Source of the DNA: Verrucomicrobiota bacterium
GTDB taxonomy: Bacteria > Verrucomicrobiota > Kiritimatiellia > CAJWTS01
Direction of reading: 5' to 3'
DNA length: 50,913 nt
Assembly: GCA_027623315.1 (NCBI GenBank)
Contig: JAQBYD010000024.1
Coordinates: forward strand, 1-50,913
Shown here: piece by piece, positions 39,487 to 49,824 of the stretch
Position numbering within the stretch: position 1 is the first letter of the stretch
Layout of the letters: each line of letters begins with the position of its first letter
The notes under the pieces: generated by a model
Database searches by the model: none
What the model saw: only the letters and a program-made list of their open reading frames with translations
What the model was told of the DNA's origin: nothing
Program-made: the position numbers and the translations under genes

Positions 39487-42252
39487 ATGATATCTCGTAA
39501 TAACAAGCGTGGTTTCAAGAGTGGGTCCGCGGTTGCGACTGCATCCGCGGCTGCGGCGTGCGCTTTATTCATCACCTCACCGTCCCAGGCGGCTTCTGAA
39601 GCTCTCTTCGAAGACACGGAGGCAAGGGGACGCCAGCCACGCGCATCGTCACCCGCGCACGTGACGCGGACGCGAGTCGCCAGGCTCCGTGCCGACGCCC
39701 TCCCGACCGCCGCCGCCAAACGCGGAGACCGCGTCCGGATCAATCTCTTCGATGGAACCTCGGTCACCGCCGAACTGGGAAAACTACGACGCCGCAACGC
39801 CAAGAACTACACCTGGCACGGCACGCTCGCGGGCGAGAGTGGTTGCTTTTCCATCACGGTCTACAAGGGCACGACCCACGGTCTCGTGCGATCGGCAGAC
39901 GGTAGCACCTACCAGTTCAAAGGCGTCGCCGGTGGCGACGTGGAGATTCAGAAACTCGATCCTGCCGCCTTTGCCGGATGCGACGCCGATCACGGCGACG
40001 ACGTCCAGGTCGGCGCAGCCGGGGATGCGGGCGGCAAAGCCGCGCAAGATGATTCGCCGCCCATGGAATCCGACGGCGGCAATACGCTGATCGATGTCCT
40101 CGTGGCCTACACGCCCGCAGCGCGTGCAGCCGCGGGAGGCGTCGACGCCATGGAGGCGCTGATCCTGTCCTCCATCGACGAGGCGAACGCGGCATTTCAG
40201 AACAGCGCGATCAGCACGGAGTACCGGCTCGTGCACTCCGTCGAAACGACCTATACCGAAAGCGGCGACTCCGCCGTGGACCTCGATCGGCTGCGCGCCA
40301 CCTCGGACGGTTACATGGACGAGTTACACACGCTGCGCGATACGTATGGCGCAGACATCGTATCGCTCTTCTTCGACATGCCCGCCACCTGTGGCCGGGC
40401 CTTCCGCATGACCACCCTCGCAGCGTGGTTCGAAGAATACGCCTTCAGCGTGGTGCACTGGGATTGCGCATCCGCCAATCTGTCGTTCGCCCACGAGACC
40501 GGGCACCTCCTCGGCAGCCATCACGCGGTAGGAGACGGTGGCCTGGCACGCGGCGGCGACATACTCTATACGTACAGCTACGGCTGGCGATTCAACGGCG
40601 ACGGAGGGCCGGAGTATCGCACGATCATGGCCTACGCGCCCGGCGTCCGCATTCCCTACTTTTCCAATCCGAACGTGAACTATGACGGCGTCGCTACCGG
40701 CGTGTCGGTCGGCGACCCGAACGAGGCCCACAACGCACAGAGTCTCAACAACGCCACTCCCACAGCGGCCGCGTGGCGTAGCACCGCCGTGACGCTCGAC
40801 GTCACCCCCGAGGCACCGTGGACCCCCATCGGTGCGGAGGGTGAGGATCCGGCGAACCTCTGCCAAGTCTACACGCTGAGCAATGTCGGATCCGCAAGCG
40901 TGACATGGTCGGTCACGCACGACGAGAGCTGGCTCACAGCGTCCGCGACGTCTGGAAGCGTCTCCGTCGGGGCATCCGTCACGGTCACGGTCTGCGTGAA
41001 TAGTGCCGCCGCCGCACTCGCCGTAGGGACTTTCAACGATGTGCTGATCTTCTCGAATGAGAGCCAGAACGTCACCCAAAACCGCGATGTCGCACTGACC
41101 ATCACCGGCAGCGCCGGCATGCCGTTCACCGAGGACTTTGAAAGCGGCGCGCTCGACGGCTACTGGTCCGTCTCCGGTACGGCCGAGTATCGTACCGAGG
41201 TAACCGGTGATGATGGCCCGTATGCGGGCTCTTTTCACATGACCATGGACGATACGGCGGGCAACGCGACGTACTCACGCAACGAGGCCACGCTCGCGGT
41301 CAACCTGACCGGATACTCCAACGTGGTCCTGTCGTTCTATGCCCGTGACTACGGCGACGAGGCGCAGGCGCCCCCGGCAACGACGTTCACGGGCGGGGCC
41401 GACTTCGACGGCGTCGCCATCAGCACGGATGGCGATAACTGGGTTGAAGTCCAGCCGCTGAGAAGTGGTGCGATTTCCGCCACGTACGCGCAGTTGCAGG
41501 TCAACCTGGACTCCATCCTCGCGACCAACGGGCTGACGTACAATTCGGTATTCTTGATTCGCTTCAACCAATACGACAACTACGCCATCGGGTCCGACGG
41601 GATCGCCATTGATGACATCCAGATTAGTGGAAGCGCGGCGACCGTGGAAATCCTGGCCACCGCCGATTCCAACGGTTCATTGACGCCAGGCGGCGTGGTG
41701 AATGTCGCGACCGGCGGCGACGCCGAATTTTCTGTCCAGTCCGATCCGTACTATCACATCGCGTCGCTTACGACCAACGGCGTCGGCGTGCCCGGTGTGT
41801 CCGGGCAGGATTCCACTAATTTTGTCTGGCAGGGCGTGTCCGCCGCCGGACAGATCGACCTCGCGACGGCAGAGAACCAGACCACCAACGGGACTCCCGA
41901 GTGGTGGCTGGCCTCGCATGGCTACAGCAACGACTACGAAAGTGCCTCCCTCTCCGATGATGACGGGGACGGCGCAGAGGCCTGGAAGGAGTACGCCGCC
42001 GGCACCGACCCCGGTGACGACACCTCGGTGCTTGAGCTTGCCGATATCGCATTCGTAATCCCTGGTCAGTGCGTCGTGACGTGGCAAAGCCAACCCGGCA
42101 AGACGTATGCGTTGACCCATTCGACCAACAATCTCGCCACGTTCGAGATTCACTCCAGCGGCATCGCCGCGACGCCGCCACTGAACGTGTGTACCGTCTC
42201 GGTCGGCAGCGCTCGGTCATGCTTCATGCGGGTCGCCGTCGAGACCCCCTAG
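39487..42252 (+). CDS. Large secreted zinc metalloprotease (reprolysin-like) with accessory domains
   Basis: A 921-aa exported protein. Signal peptide: AVATASAAAACALFITSPSQ. A pro-region (about 40-195) precedes a metzincin domain (about 200-425) with the zinc motif HETGHLLGSHH (residues 336-346) and a likely Met-turn in YRTIMAYAPG. A BACON/Big-type domain follows (about 430-545, SVTWSVTHDESWLTASATSG), then a MAM-like jelly roll (about 550-710, FTEDFESGALDGYWSVSGTA) and a tail with the calcium-loop-like DDDGDGAEAWKEYAAGTDP. ATG 39487 has GAGGG upstream; ATG 39472 is five codons earlier. It probably degrades external protein. The upstream 39165-39486 has no gene, only a weak GCCCTC/GAGGGC hairpin near 39320. 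Confidence 0.88.
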   Translation: MISRNNKRGFKSGSAVATASAAAACALFITSPSQAASEALFEDTEARGRQPRASSPAHVTRTRVARLRADALPTAAAKRGDRVRINLFDGTSVTAELGKLRRRNAKNYTWHGTLAGESGCFSITVYKGTTHGLVRSADGSTYQFKGVAGGDVEIQKLDPAAFAGCDADHGDDVQVGAAGDAGGKAAQDDSPPMESDGGNTLIDVLVAYTPAARAAAGGVDAMEALILSSIDEANAAFQNSAISTEYRLVHSVETTYTESGDSAVDLDRLRATSDGYMDELHTLRDTYGADIVSLFFDMPATCGRAFRMTTLAAWFEEYAFSVVHWDCASANLSFAHETGHLLGSHHAVGDGGLARGGDILYTYSYGWRFNGDGGPEYRTIMAYAPGVRIPYFSNPNVNYDGVATGVSVGDPNEAHNAQSLNNATPTAAAWRSTAVTLDVTPEAPWTPIGAEGEDPANLCQVYTLSNVGSASVTWSVTHDESWLTASATSGSVSVGASVTVTVCVNSAAAALAVGTFNDVLIFSNESQNVTQNRDVALTITGSAGMPFTEDFESGALDGYWSVSGTAEYRTEVTGDDGPYAGSFHMTMDDTAGNATYSRNEATLAVNLTGYSNVVLSFYARDYGDEAQAPPATTFTGGADFDGVAISTDGDNWVEVQPLRSGAISATYAQLQVNLDSILATNGLTYNSVFLIRFNQYDNYAIGSDGIAIDDIQISGSAATVEILATADSNGSLTPGGVVNVATGGDAEFSVQSDPYYHIASLTTNGVGVPGVSGQDSTNFVWQGVSAAGQIDLATAENQTTNGTPEWWLASHGYSNDYESASLSDDDGDGAEAWKEYAAGTDPGDDTSVLELADIAFVIPGQCVVTWQSQPGKTYALTHSTNNLATFEIHSSGIAATPPLNVCTVSVGSARSCFMRVAVETP

Positions 42253-42385
42253 TTCCACGGCGGCGACATCGCTCGCCCGCGTCTTCATGCGTTGCGGTTC
42301 GGCGCTTGTCATCACCTGTAGCAGCACCTACAGTGTCGGGACTTTAACGTGAACCAGCGACAAACCATCGGGAGAATCCGAAGCG

Positions 42386-43180
42386 ATGATTGAATCCGGC
42401 AAGACATACGTCGTCATGGGGCTGCTCGACAGCGACTCCATCGCCTACGCCATCGGCGAGACGGTACGAGAGATGGGCGGCAATGTCATATACACGGTGC
42501 AGAACGAGCGCATGAAGAGAATCTTCATTGATCGCAGCAAGAAACTCACCGACGAACAGAAGGCCGCGCTACAGATCGAATATTGCGATGTAACCGTCGA
42601 TGACGAAGTCGCGCGGTTGTTCACCAAGCTCGGCGAGGTGGCGGGAGTCGTGCACTCCATCGGGTTCGCGAATCCCAAGACGTGCCTTGGTGAGGAGTTT
42701 CACACCGACGCCATCGACGACATCAAGCAGGCGCTGGAGATCAGCAGCATCTCCCTGGCCACGGTGGTGCGCCACGCCGAGAAGGCCATGCCCAGCGGCG
42801 GGTCGATCGTGACGCTCACGTTCGACACCCGCAACATCTATCCCGGTTACAACTGGATGGGCGTCTGCAAGGCGGCGCTGGAAGCGATCATGCGCGGCCT
42901 GGCCCGGCGCCATGGCCATCAACACATTCGCATCAACGCGCTGTCTGCTGGCCCGCTGGCGACCAAGGCGGCCACCAGTATTCCTGGATTTTCAGACCTG
43001 AGCAGCACATGGGACCGCATGAGCCCAATTCCGTGGGACACGAGCTCCAGCAAACAGGACGTCGCCAACGTCGCCGCATTTCTGCTTGGACCCTATTCTC
43101 GTGTCATCACCGGCGAGACGATTCACGCCGATGGGGGCGCAACGATCATCGCGGGGAATCTGCTTGACCATGAAAAGTAG
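42386..43180 (+). CDS. fabI: Enoyl-[acyl-carrier-protein] reductase (FabI)
   Basis: A 264-aa short-chain dehydrogenase of the FabI type, the last reductive step of fatty acid elongation. It shows the cofactor-binding N-terminus (TYVVMGLLDSDSIAYAIGET), VAGVVHSIGFANPKTC, IVTLTFDTRNIYPGYNWMGV and CKAALEAIMRGLARRHG with the catalytic Tyr and Lys. The C-terminal ANVAAFLLGPYSRVITGETI, HADGG also fits. The N-terminal loop differs from the usual GVANxRSIAWGI, so cofactor preference or inhibitor response might differ. Confidence 0.92.
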   Translation: MIESGKTYVVMGLLDSDSIAYAIGETVREMGGNVIYTVQNERMKRIFIDRSKKLTDEQKAALQIEYCDVTVDDEVARLFTKLGEVAGVVHSIGFANPKTCLGEEFHTDAIDDIKQALEISSISLATVVRHAEKAMPSGGSIVTLTFDTRNIYPGYNWMGVCKAALEAIMRGLARRHGHQHIRINALSAGPLATKAATSIPGFSDLSSTWDRMSPIPWDTSSSKQDVANVAAFLLGPYSRVITGETIHADGGATIIAGNLLDHEK

Positions 43181-43183
43181 CAT

Positions 43184-44362
43184 ATGAGCCAGGGTCGTTT
43201 CGTCGACTCTGACCGCGCCCTGAAACAGGCGTGTCGCGAGATGCGCGCCTGCGACACCCTTGGGTTCGATACTGAATTCGTTCGTACGCGAACCTACTAT
43301 TCAATTCTGGGACTGATCCAGGTCTCGGCGGCCGACACTTTCTTCCTGATCGATCCGATCGCGATCGAAGACCTGAGTCCGCTCGCCCGAATATTCGAAA
43401 ACCGGGACATCCTGAAGATATTCTATTCCTGCTCGGAGGATCTCGAGGTCCTGTACCAGCGCTGCCATGTGATTCCGACACCAATCTTCGACTGCCAGAT
43501 AGCCGCCGCCTTTGTGGGGCACCAGTTTGCCGGGGGATACCAGGGACTCGTCTCGGCGATGATGGATGTTCAGCTCTCAAAGCACTCCACGCGAACGGAC
43601 TGGACCAAGCGACCACTCAGCGAAGAGCAGTTGGAATACGCCGTTGAGGATGTGGAGTACCTGATCCCCCTCTACAACATGATCAAAGAAAGGCTACGCA
43701 AAAAACACCGGCTCAAGTGGGTCGAAGACCTGTGCGGCGAGCTGACCGACCCGGCACGATTGACCCCAGACCCGTCACAGTTCTACAAGCGCCTTAAGCA
43801 GTCTCCCTCTCTACCCATCCGGGAGCTTGCCATGCTGCAACGTCTCTGCGCATGGCGTGAAAACGAAGCCATGCAGCGTGACTGGCCGCGCAACTTTGTC
43901 GTATCCGATGCGGTGTTGGTGTCGATGTGTAGACTTCAACCGAGCAGCAAAGCCCAGCTCTCACGAATATCGGGGCTGCACCCTGTCGAAGTGCGGCGCA
44001 ACAGCAAGTGCATTCTGGATATCATCTCCGACTGCCAGGCGTTGCCGGTCCGGGAGTTGCCGGAGTCGATGCGGCACCGGCGGTCCACGCCGGCGTTCAC
44101 GGCGAATCTTCGGCGGCTCCGCGACGAGGTCAATCTCCAGGCCGAAGCACTCGATATTCCTACGGATCTCATCGCGCCGCGCAGGGCCCTCGAAGATCTT
44201 CTGGCCGGAGCCGTGAAGACAGGTGAGCCGACACTGCCCCGCGAACTCAGTGGATGGCGATTCGACGTCGTGGGGAAACGACTCCTGGCGCTGACCACCG
44301 AAATCACGCAAGCGCGCGCGGCGCGCGCGGCGCGCGCGGCCGGCGCGGGCAGTAAGAAGTAA
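43184..44362 (+). CDS. rnd: Ribonuclease D
   Basis: A 392-aa 3'-5' exoribonuclease of the DEDDy class that trims tRNA 3' ends. Exo motif I is LGFDTEFVRTRTYY (Asp29, Glu31), motif II FYSCSEDLEVLYQRCH, motif III LEYAVEDVEYLIPLYNMI. An HRDC domain follows (about 210-290, LAMLQRLCAWRENEAMQRDW). The tail is a short repetitive ARAARAARAAG. It begins 3 bp after fabI stops. Confidence 0.93.
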   Translation: MSQGRFVDSDRALKQACREMRACDTLGFDTEFVRTRTYYSILGLIQVSAADTFFLIDPIAIEDLSPLARIFENRDILKIFYSCSEDLEVLYQRCHVIPTPIFDCQIAAAFVGHQFAGGYQGLVSAMMDVQLSKHSTRTDWTKRPLSEEQLEYAVEDVEYLIPLYNMIKERLRKKHRLKWVEDLCGELTDPARLTPDPSQFYKRLKQSPSLPIRELAMLQRLCAWRENEAMQRDWPRNFVVSDAVLVSMCRLQPSSKAQLSRISGLHPVEVRRNSKCILDIISDCQALPVRELPESMRHRRSTPAFTANLRRLRDEVNLQAEALDIPTDLIAPRRALEDLLAGAVKTGEPTLPRELSGWRFDVVGKRLLALTTEITQARAARAARAAGAGSKK

Positions 44363-44486
44363 GAAGTGGTTAGTGAGAAGTGAGACGTGAGTTGCGGTGG
44401 GACTTCCAGCCTCTATCTGGTCCCGTTCTGGTTTCTGGTTGTCACACTTTGACTGGCCGCCCCTACGCCCGGAGCGTCAACCTGAG

Positions 44487-44598
44487 CGGCGTGGGGGCAC
44501 GCCGTCTCCAATGCTTGATGATGGATAATAGCCCTCTGAGCATACAGGCCGATCAGTGTCCCCGGCTGAAGCCATGGAGACGGGGTGCCCTCACCCCG
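44487..44598. repeat. Inverted-repeat element between rnd and trpA
   Basis: A 24-base arm (44487-44510) is nearly complementary to 44575-44598: the inner 16 bases match with one exception (GGGCACGCCGTCTCCA against TGGAGACGGGGTGCCC) and the outer eight with two. The loop is 64 bases. A local stem CGGGGTG/CACCCCG (44581-44598) lies in the right arm. The rest of the 330-bp gap 44363-44692 begins with short GTAAGAAGT/GTGAGAAGTG near-repeats and holds no gene. Confidence 0.6.
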
Positions 44599-44692
44599 TA
44601 CGCGGAGAATGAGCAAGTGCGCCGCCTGGTGCAGCCCAAGCCTTGTGCGTGACAACCTATTTCAGGACGGGACCTGAACTTCCCACTCCCGA

Positions 44693-45487
44693 CTAGCCAC
44701 CTCCTACCGACCGACCGGCGTCCAGGCCGGCGCGCAGCTCGCGCGTTAACTCCGCGAGCGTGCCCTGTGTGGCGGCTTCCACGAGTGCGCTGCCGACCAC
44801 GACGGCGTCGGCGCCTTCGGCGACTTCTCTGGCCTGCTCGCCACTGCTGACACCGAACCCGACACCGATGGGCAACGGCGTGCACTCCCGAAGCCGGTCG
44901 ACATGTTCACGAACGTTGTGCGACACGCGCGCGCGCGCGCCGGTCACCCCGGTAACCATGATGTAGTAGACGAAGCCATTCGAGTGCCCGAGAATTCGGG
45001 CCGCCCGATCCGGTGGAGTGGTCGGGGCGATCAACGGAACGAAGTGCAGACCGTGGGCATGACACGACGGCGTAAATTCATCGGCCTCCTCGGCCGGTAT
45101 ATCCACAACCAGGACGCCATCCGCGCCGGCTTCAACAGCATGCTTGCAGAAATTATCGTAGCCGTACGCGAAATAGGGGTTCGAATACCCAAAGAGCACG
45201 ATCGGCGTCTCGATATCCCGGCGCAGGCGTCGAACCAGCTCAAGCCCCTTCTCGATCGTCATCCCCGCATCCAGCGCGCGTTTTCCGGCGGCCTGGATCG
45301 TCGGCCCGTCGGCGGTTGGGTCCGAGAATGGAATTCCAAGCTCCAGGACGTCTGCACCATTTTCGACGACCGTACGGAAGTGATCCTCGGATGCGCCCAG
45401 GTCGGGATCGCCGGCCATGAGAAACGCGATCAGTCCCTTGCGGTCTTCGGCCTTTAACCTCTGAAACGTGGAGTCGAGACGGTTCAT
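44693..45487 (-). CDS. trpA: Tryptophan synthase alpha chain
   Basis: A 264-aa TIM barrel that releases indole from indole-glycerol phosphate. Motifs: [71 protein letters not shown] and [13 protein letters not shown]. It starts in the trpB stop (ATGA at 45484-45487) and closes the trpFBA operon. Confidence 0.97.
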   Translation of the reverse strand: MNRLDSTFQRLKAEDRKGLIAFLMAGDPDLGASEDHFRTVVENGADVLELGIPFSDPTADGPTIQAAGKRALDAGMTIEKGLELVRRLRRDIETPIVLFGYSNPYFAYGYDNFCKHAVEAGADGVLVVDIPAEEADEFTPSCHAHGLHFVPLIAPTTPPDRAARILGHSNGFVYYIMVTGVTGARARVSHNVREHVDRLRECTPLPIGVGFGVSSGEQAREVAEGADAVVVGSALVEAATQGTLAELTRELRAGLDAGRSVGGG

Positions 45488-46704
45488 GCGTGCCCCTTGT
45501 CGCGTCCGGCTTCGTAGTCTCGAACGTTGTCGAGGTCCTTGTCTCCGCGGCCGGACATATTGACCACGATCAGACCCTCGGGGCCGAGTTGCTCTCCCCG
45601 TTTGCCCGCTTCGGCCACAGCATGCGCCGATTCGAGCGCCGGAATAATGCCTTCGAGCAGTGTCACCTCGTGAAACGCCGCCACGGCTTCCTCGTCGGTA
45701 ATGCCGCAATACTCGGCACGGCCGCGCTCCGCCCAGAGAGCGTGTTGAGGCCCGACGCCGGGGTAATCCAGTCCGGCGCTGACCGAGTGGGCGTTCAGGA
45801 TCTGACCCTGGTCGTCCTGTAGAACGTAGGATTTCGTGCCATGCAGAATACCGACCCGCCCGGCCCCGATACTGGCCGCGTGCTCGCCGCTCGCGATGCC
45901 ATGCCCGGCCGCTTCGACGCCGATTAGCGCGACCGAATCCTCGAGAAAAGCCGCAAAAATGCCGGCCGCATTACTTCCGCCGCCAACACACGCGATGATC
46001 TGGTCCGGCAGTCGTCCTTCACTCGCCAGGATCTGCTCACGCGTCTCGTCTCCGATCACACGCTGAAAATCACGCACCATGACGGGATAGGGATGCGGCC
46101 CTGCGACCGACCCGATCACGTAGAAGGTGTCGACGCAAGTGGATACCCATGCGCGCAGCGCCTCGCTCATGGCATCCTTGAGCGTACACGTGCCGGAATT
46201 GACCGGAACAAGGCGTGCACCGAGCATTTCCATGCGCTGCACGTTCGGAGCTTGGCGACGCATGTCCTCGGTCCCCATGTAGACATCGCATTCCATTCCA
46301 AAAAGCGCCGCCGCCGTGGCCGTCGCGACGCCGTGCTGCCCCGCACCGGTCTCCGCCATAAGGCGTTGCTTACCCATGCGGCGTGCCAGCAGCGCCTGGC
46401 CAATCGTATTGTTGATCTTGTGCGCCCCGGTGTGGTTCAGGTCCTCGCGCTTGAAGTAAATCCTGCCGCCTCCATGCGCGGCGCTGAAACGCTCGGCCAG
46501 GTAGAGCGGCGACGGCCGGCCGACATAGACCTCCAGCAAACGCCGGAACTCCTGCTGAAATGCATCATCGCCATGCATCTCCTCGTAGGATCGCGCGACC
46601 TCGATCAGAATCGGCATCAACGTCTCGGCCACGTAGCGGCCGCCGAATTGCCCGAAGTGTCCGTTCTCGTCCGGCTCGTATGGAATGTTTATCTCTGCGC
46701 TCAT
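45484..46704 (-). CDS. trpB: Tryptophan synthase beta chain
   Basis: A 406-aa PLP enzyme joining indole and serine. Motifs: [40 protein letters not shown] with the PLP lysine, [36 protein letters not shown] and [11 protein letters not shown]. The family length is normal. It overlaps trpF and trpA by ATGA on both sides. Confidence 0.98.
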   Translation of the reverse strand: MSAEINIPYEPDENGHFGQFGGRYVAETLMPILIEVARSYEEMHGDDAFQQEFRRLLEVYVGRPSPLYLAERFSAAHGGGRIYFKREDLNHTGAHKINNTIGQALLARRMGKQRLMAETGAGQHGVATATAAALFGMECDVYMGTEDMRRQAPNVQRMEMLGARLVPVNSGTCTLKDAMSEALRAWVSTCVDTFYVIGSVAGPHPYPVMVRDFQRVIGDETREQILASEGRLPDQIIACVGGGSNAAGIFAAFLEDSVALIGVEAAGHGIASGEHAASIGAGRVGILHGTKSYVLQDDQGQILNAHSVSAGLDYPGVGPQHALWAERGRAEYCGITDEEAVAAFHEVTLLEGIIPALESAHAVAEAGKRGEQLGPEGLIVVNMSGRGDKDLDNVRDYEAGRDKGHA

Positions 46705-47333
46705 GGCAAAATCTCCATATCCGCGGTTTTCACGTTACGGATGAAGTCGCGGATCCGGCCGTGATCTTTACGTCCGGGCTCAGATTCGACGCCGCTAGTG
46801 ACGTCAACCCCGAGCGGACGAACGAGCTTCACCGCCTCCGTTACATTATCGGGGCGCAGGCCTCCCGCCAGCATTAGCGGGTTCTGCCGCGCCAGGCTCG
46901 CAGCGGCCTCAAAATCGCTCTCGATCCCTGACCCTCCATACTGACCGGCCGGCGCGGCGTCAACGACATATCGCTCGGCGGGCCAATCCGCTGGAGCCGG
47001 CTGCCAGGCCTCCTGCCGCCGGTGAACGGCACGCCAAACCGGCACGGGCATCGACTGAAATCCGGCAGACGCTTCATCGCCGTGGATCTGGACGGCCGCA
47101 AGATCACATGCGCTCGCGATGCGGGCCACCTCCTCGGGCGTCTCGTTTACAAATACGGCGACGACACGCGCGTCGGACGGCAGCGTGGCACGAATCTGCT
47201 GCAGGCTTTGCGCGGTGTTGGCGCGTGGAGACCCCGTGTACATCACAAAGCCGAGGTAGTCCGCCCCCGAATCGAGCGCCGCAAGTGCATCTTCGGTGTT
47301 GGTCAGCCCACAGATCTTGATTTGTGTCGTCAT
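46701..47333 (-). CDS. trpF: Phosphoribosylanthranilate isomerase
   Basis: A 210-aa TIM barrel: [62 protein letters not shown] and [20 protein letters not shown]. The ATG at 47333 is preferred; an open frame to 47600 is antisense to the truncated ThpR gene. It is the first gene of trpFBA. trpC, trpD and trpE are not in the window. Confidence 0.95.
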   Translation of the reverse strand: MTTQIKICGLTNTEDALAALDSGADYLGFVMYTGSPRANTAQSLQQIRATLPSDARVVAVFVNETPEEVARIASACDLAAVQIHGDEASAGFQSMPVPVWRAVHRRQEAWQPAPADWPAERYVVDAAPAGQYGGSGIESDFEAAASLARQNPLMLAGGLRPDNVTEAVKLVRPLGVDVTSGVESEPGRKDHGRIRDFIRNVKTADMEILP

Positions 47334-47342
47334 CTCCCCTAA

Positions 47343-47717
47343 GGAAATAGCAAAAGCAGAGGCGTAGAAAGGAAAAACTCGTGGGGAATAGGCTTCTTCG
47401 GCGGGCGACGGCCAAGTGTCGTATGGGCCGGCGTCGAGGATCCCGCCGGGCGGCTGAACTCCTTGCAGCGGCAGATCACCGAGACGGCCACACGGGTCGG
47501 GATTCCACTCGAGTCGAAGCCCTATACGCCGCATATCACTCTGGGGCGTTCGCGATCCGCACGAGGTGCCGCGGCGCTGGCGGCTACGGTCGACCGCCAC
47601 CGTGATCGCCCGCTCGGAGAGTTGACCGTCGACCGCGTTACACTGTACAAGAGCGAGCTATCTCCGGGCGGCGCGATCCACAGTGTGCTGCATGAAATCG
47701 GGCTAAGCAGCGATTAA
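47343..47717 (+). pseudogene. 5'-truncated RNA 2',3'-cyclic phosphodiesterase (ThpR/LigT)
   Basis: The frame opens after a TAA (47340-47342) with no ATG or GTG and encodes the C-terminal half of ThpR: RRPSVVWAGVEDPAGRLNSL, the second HxT motif in KPYTPHITLGRSR, and VDRVTLYKSELSPGGAIHSV, LHEIG. The N-terminal half with the first HxT motif is missing. It lies head to head with trpF. A deletion that brought trpF next to the remnant is likely. Confidence 0.7.
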
Positions 47718-47739
47718 CGAAGATCAGCAGGTTCCGGAA

Positions 47740-48693
47740 ATGCTAATCCTTGGAATTGATATCGGCGGAACGAAAACCGCGGTGTGCATGGGCAACGAGA
47801 CCGGCGAGATCTTAGCCGCTGGCCGCATGTCCACGAATCCCCGTGACGGCATGGACACCTACATGTCGCGTGTACGGAAGCTCGTCGACGAGGTCTCCGC
47901 CGAGTGTTCAATCGGACTCGGCGATGTCGATCGTATTGGAATCTCGGCACCGGGCCCGCTTCTCGTGGAACAGGGCGTGCTCCTCGCTCCGCCGAACAAC
48001 CCGGGATGGGAGCAGGTCCCCATTGTCAGACTGTTCCATGAATCGTTTCATCTCCCCATATTTCTGAATAACGACGCGAATGCCAACGCCCTGGCGGAGT
48101 ACCGTTTCGGCGCATACAAGGGTGCGAACAGTCTGATCTATACGACGTGTAGCACCGGCATGGGTGCAGGCATCGTCGTGAACGGCAGCCTCATCCAGGG
48201 GGAGACCGACATGGGAGGAGAGTTTGGCCACCATTGCGTCGACCCCAACGGCCCTCCCTGCGACTGCGGCCGGCGCGGGTGTCTCGAGTTATACGTGGGC
48301 GGATATGCACTGGCCAACCGCCTTAAGGCAATGATTCGAGAGCAGCATATCGAGACGACCGTCATCGAGAAGGCCGGTGGCAACATTGATGCGATCAACC
48401 TCGAAGCGCTCGCCGCCGCCGCGCGGGAAGGCGACGCATTCGCGGTTGAACAATGGGACCTGCTCACCGAGTACGTCGCGGTGGGAATCGGTAACCTGAT
48501 CATGATCATCAACCCGCGAGTCGTGATCATGGGAACCATCGCGATCCAGCAGGGCGACTTCTACGTCGGCCCCGTTCGCGAGAAGTTGCCGCGCTACACC
48601 TGGTCCTGGAACCGCGAGGCGTGTGACGTCGTGGCCAGCGGACTGGGCGATCAGATCGGCAACCTCGGCGCCCTGGCCGTGGCGATGCAGTAG
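47740..48693 (+). CDS. ROK-family sugar kinase (glucokinase-like)
   Basis: A 317-aa kinase: LGIDIGGTKTAVCMGNETGE phosphate loop, ISAPGPLLVEQGVLLAPPNN, catalytic Asp112 in LNNDANANALAE, STGMGAGIVVNGSLIQGETD, and the ROK zinc motif CDCGRRGCLE (Cys174, 176, 181). A cytoplasmic glucose- or hexosamine-phosphorylating role is likely. It is convergent with the mannose-6-phosphate isomerase gene. Confidence 0.93.
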   Translation: MLILGIDIGGTKTAVCMGNETGEILAAGRMSTNPRDGMDTYMSRVRKLVDEVSAECSIGLGDVDRIGISAPGPLLVEQGVLLAPPNNPGWEQVPIVRLFHESFHLPIFLNNDANANALAEYRFGAYKGANSLIYTTCSTGMGAGIVVNGSLIQGETDMGGEFGHHCVDPNGPPCDCGRRGCLELYVGGYALANRLKAMIREQHIETTVIEKAGGNIDAINLEALAAAAREGDAFAVEQWDLLTEYVAVGIGNLIMIINPRVVIMGTIAIQQGDFYVGPVREKLPRYTWSWNREACDVVASGLGDQIGNLGALAVAMQ

Positions 48694-48728
48694 TCCGGGG
48701 CCGCTAATCCGCGGCCCGCACCAACGCC

Positions 48729-49715
48729 TCATGTCGGTTCGGTAACCACAATCACGCGCAGCGGCCCGTCCTGCGGTTGCACCGCCCACTCCGGCAGGGC
48801 CGCCGGAATCAGAACCGTGGAGCCCGCCGCTAGCGCCAGGTGTTCATCGTCCCATGAGAGGTCGGCATTACCACCGGCGATGAAAAGGATAGTGTATGTC
48901 GACCCATCGTGCAGCCGGGTCAATGGGCCGGAAACGGTCCCGGAGTGAATACAGAAGTAGGGGCACTCCACAAGCACACACAGATTCTGCATGTCCGCTT
49001 CGGGTGATTCCGCAGCGCCCTTCGTGACCTGCGGATTGGCATCCCACCGAATCACCTGGTTGGCTTGCTCCTGGTGAAGATCGCGGGGCTTTCCGTCCGC
49101 CCCGCTACGCCCCCAGTCGTGGATGCGGTACGTCGTGTTCGAGTTCTGTTGGACCTCCAGCAGGATCAGCCCTTCACCGACGGCGTGCACCGTGCCGCCG
49201 GCGACGAACATCGCATCGCCTGCTTCCACGGCGTGCGATCTCACCACGTCCTCAACCCGCCCCTCGCTAATCGCGGCCTGCAGGGCATTCGCGTCCGTGC
49301 CGGGGGTCAGTCCGGCGTAGAGTCGAGCCCCGGCAGGTGCTTCGAGAATGGTCCAGGCCTCCGTTTTGGCCTCTCCCCCATACTGCAGGGCCGAACCATC
49401 ATCGGGATGAACCTGTATGCTGAGCGTGGCGTTGGCATCGAGGATCTTTACCAGTAACGGGAATACAGACGCCTCGCCTCTGCAACCGACCAATGCCTCT
49501 CCCATGCGTGCGAGCACCTCGCGCAGGGACTTTCCGCTCAACGGGCCGTTGCGAACCACGCTCATGCCATCCACGCGGTCGGAGACCTCCCACGACTCGG
49601 CATAGCGGGCTGAGGCGTGCGAGTCGGGATAACGCTGTCCGATGCGGTCTCCGCCCCAGATATAGTCCTTGTAGACCGGCTCGAACAACAGTGGATAGAT
49701 CGTCTCGGGGTCCAT
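48729..49715 (-). CDS. manA: Class I mannose-6-phosphate isomerase
   Basis: A 328-aa cupin enzyme interconverting mannose 6-phosphate and fructose 6-phosphate. Motifs: YPLLFEPVYKDYIWGGDRIG, YAESWEVSDR, LSIQVHPDDGSALQYG (zinc ligands), KTEAWTILEAPAGARLYAGL, FVAGGTVHAVGEGLILLEVQ and QNSNTTYRIHDWGR. Together with the ROK kinase it would feed hexoses into glycolysis. Confidence 0.95.
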   Translation of the reverse strand: MDPETIYPLLFEPVYKDYIWGGDRIGQRYPDSHASARYAESWEVSDRVDGMSVVRNGPLSGKSLREVLARMGEALVGCRGEASVFPLLVKILDANATLSIQVHPDDGSALQYGGEAKTEAWTILEAPAGARLYAGLTPGTDANALQAAISEGRVEDVVRSHAVEAGDAMFVAGGTVHAVGEGLILLEVQQNSNTTYRIHDWGRSGADGKPRDLHQEQANQVIRWDANPQVTKGAAESPEADMQNLCVLVECPYFCIHSGTVSGPLTRLHDGSTYTILFIAGGNADLSWDDEHLALAAGSTVLIPAALPEWAVQPQDGPLRVIVVTEPT

Positions 49716-49824
49716 GCTGATCGCGGTTGTATCACAGGATGAAAATCCAAGAAATCTGCAATTCGCACTGGTCTCGCGATTGACCGCTGATGTCTATACA
49801 GCTACCGTCGTGCTACAGGCCATC

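Noticed and set aside
44925-44942. Run of alternating CG near 44930 as a Z-DNA or regulatory element
   Set aside because: It lies inside trpA and encodes the conserved TGARARVS segment.
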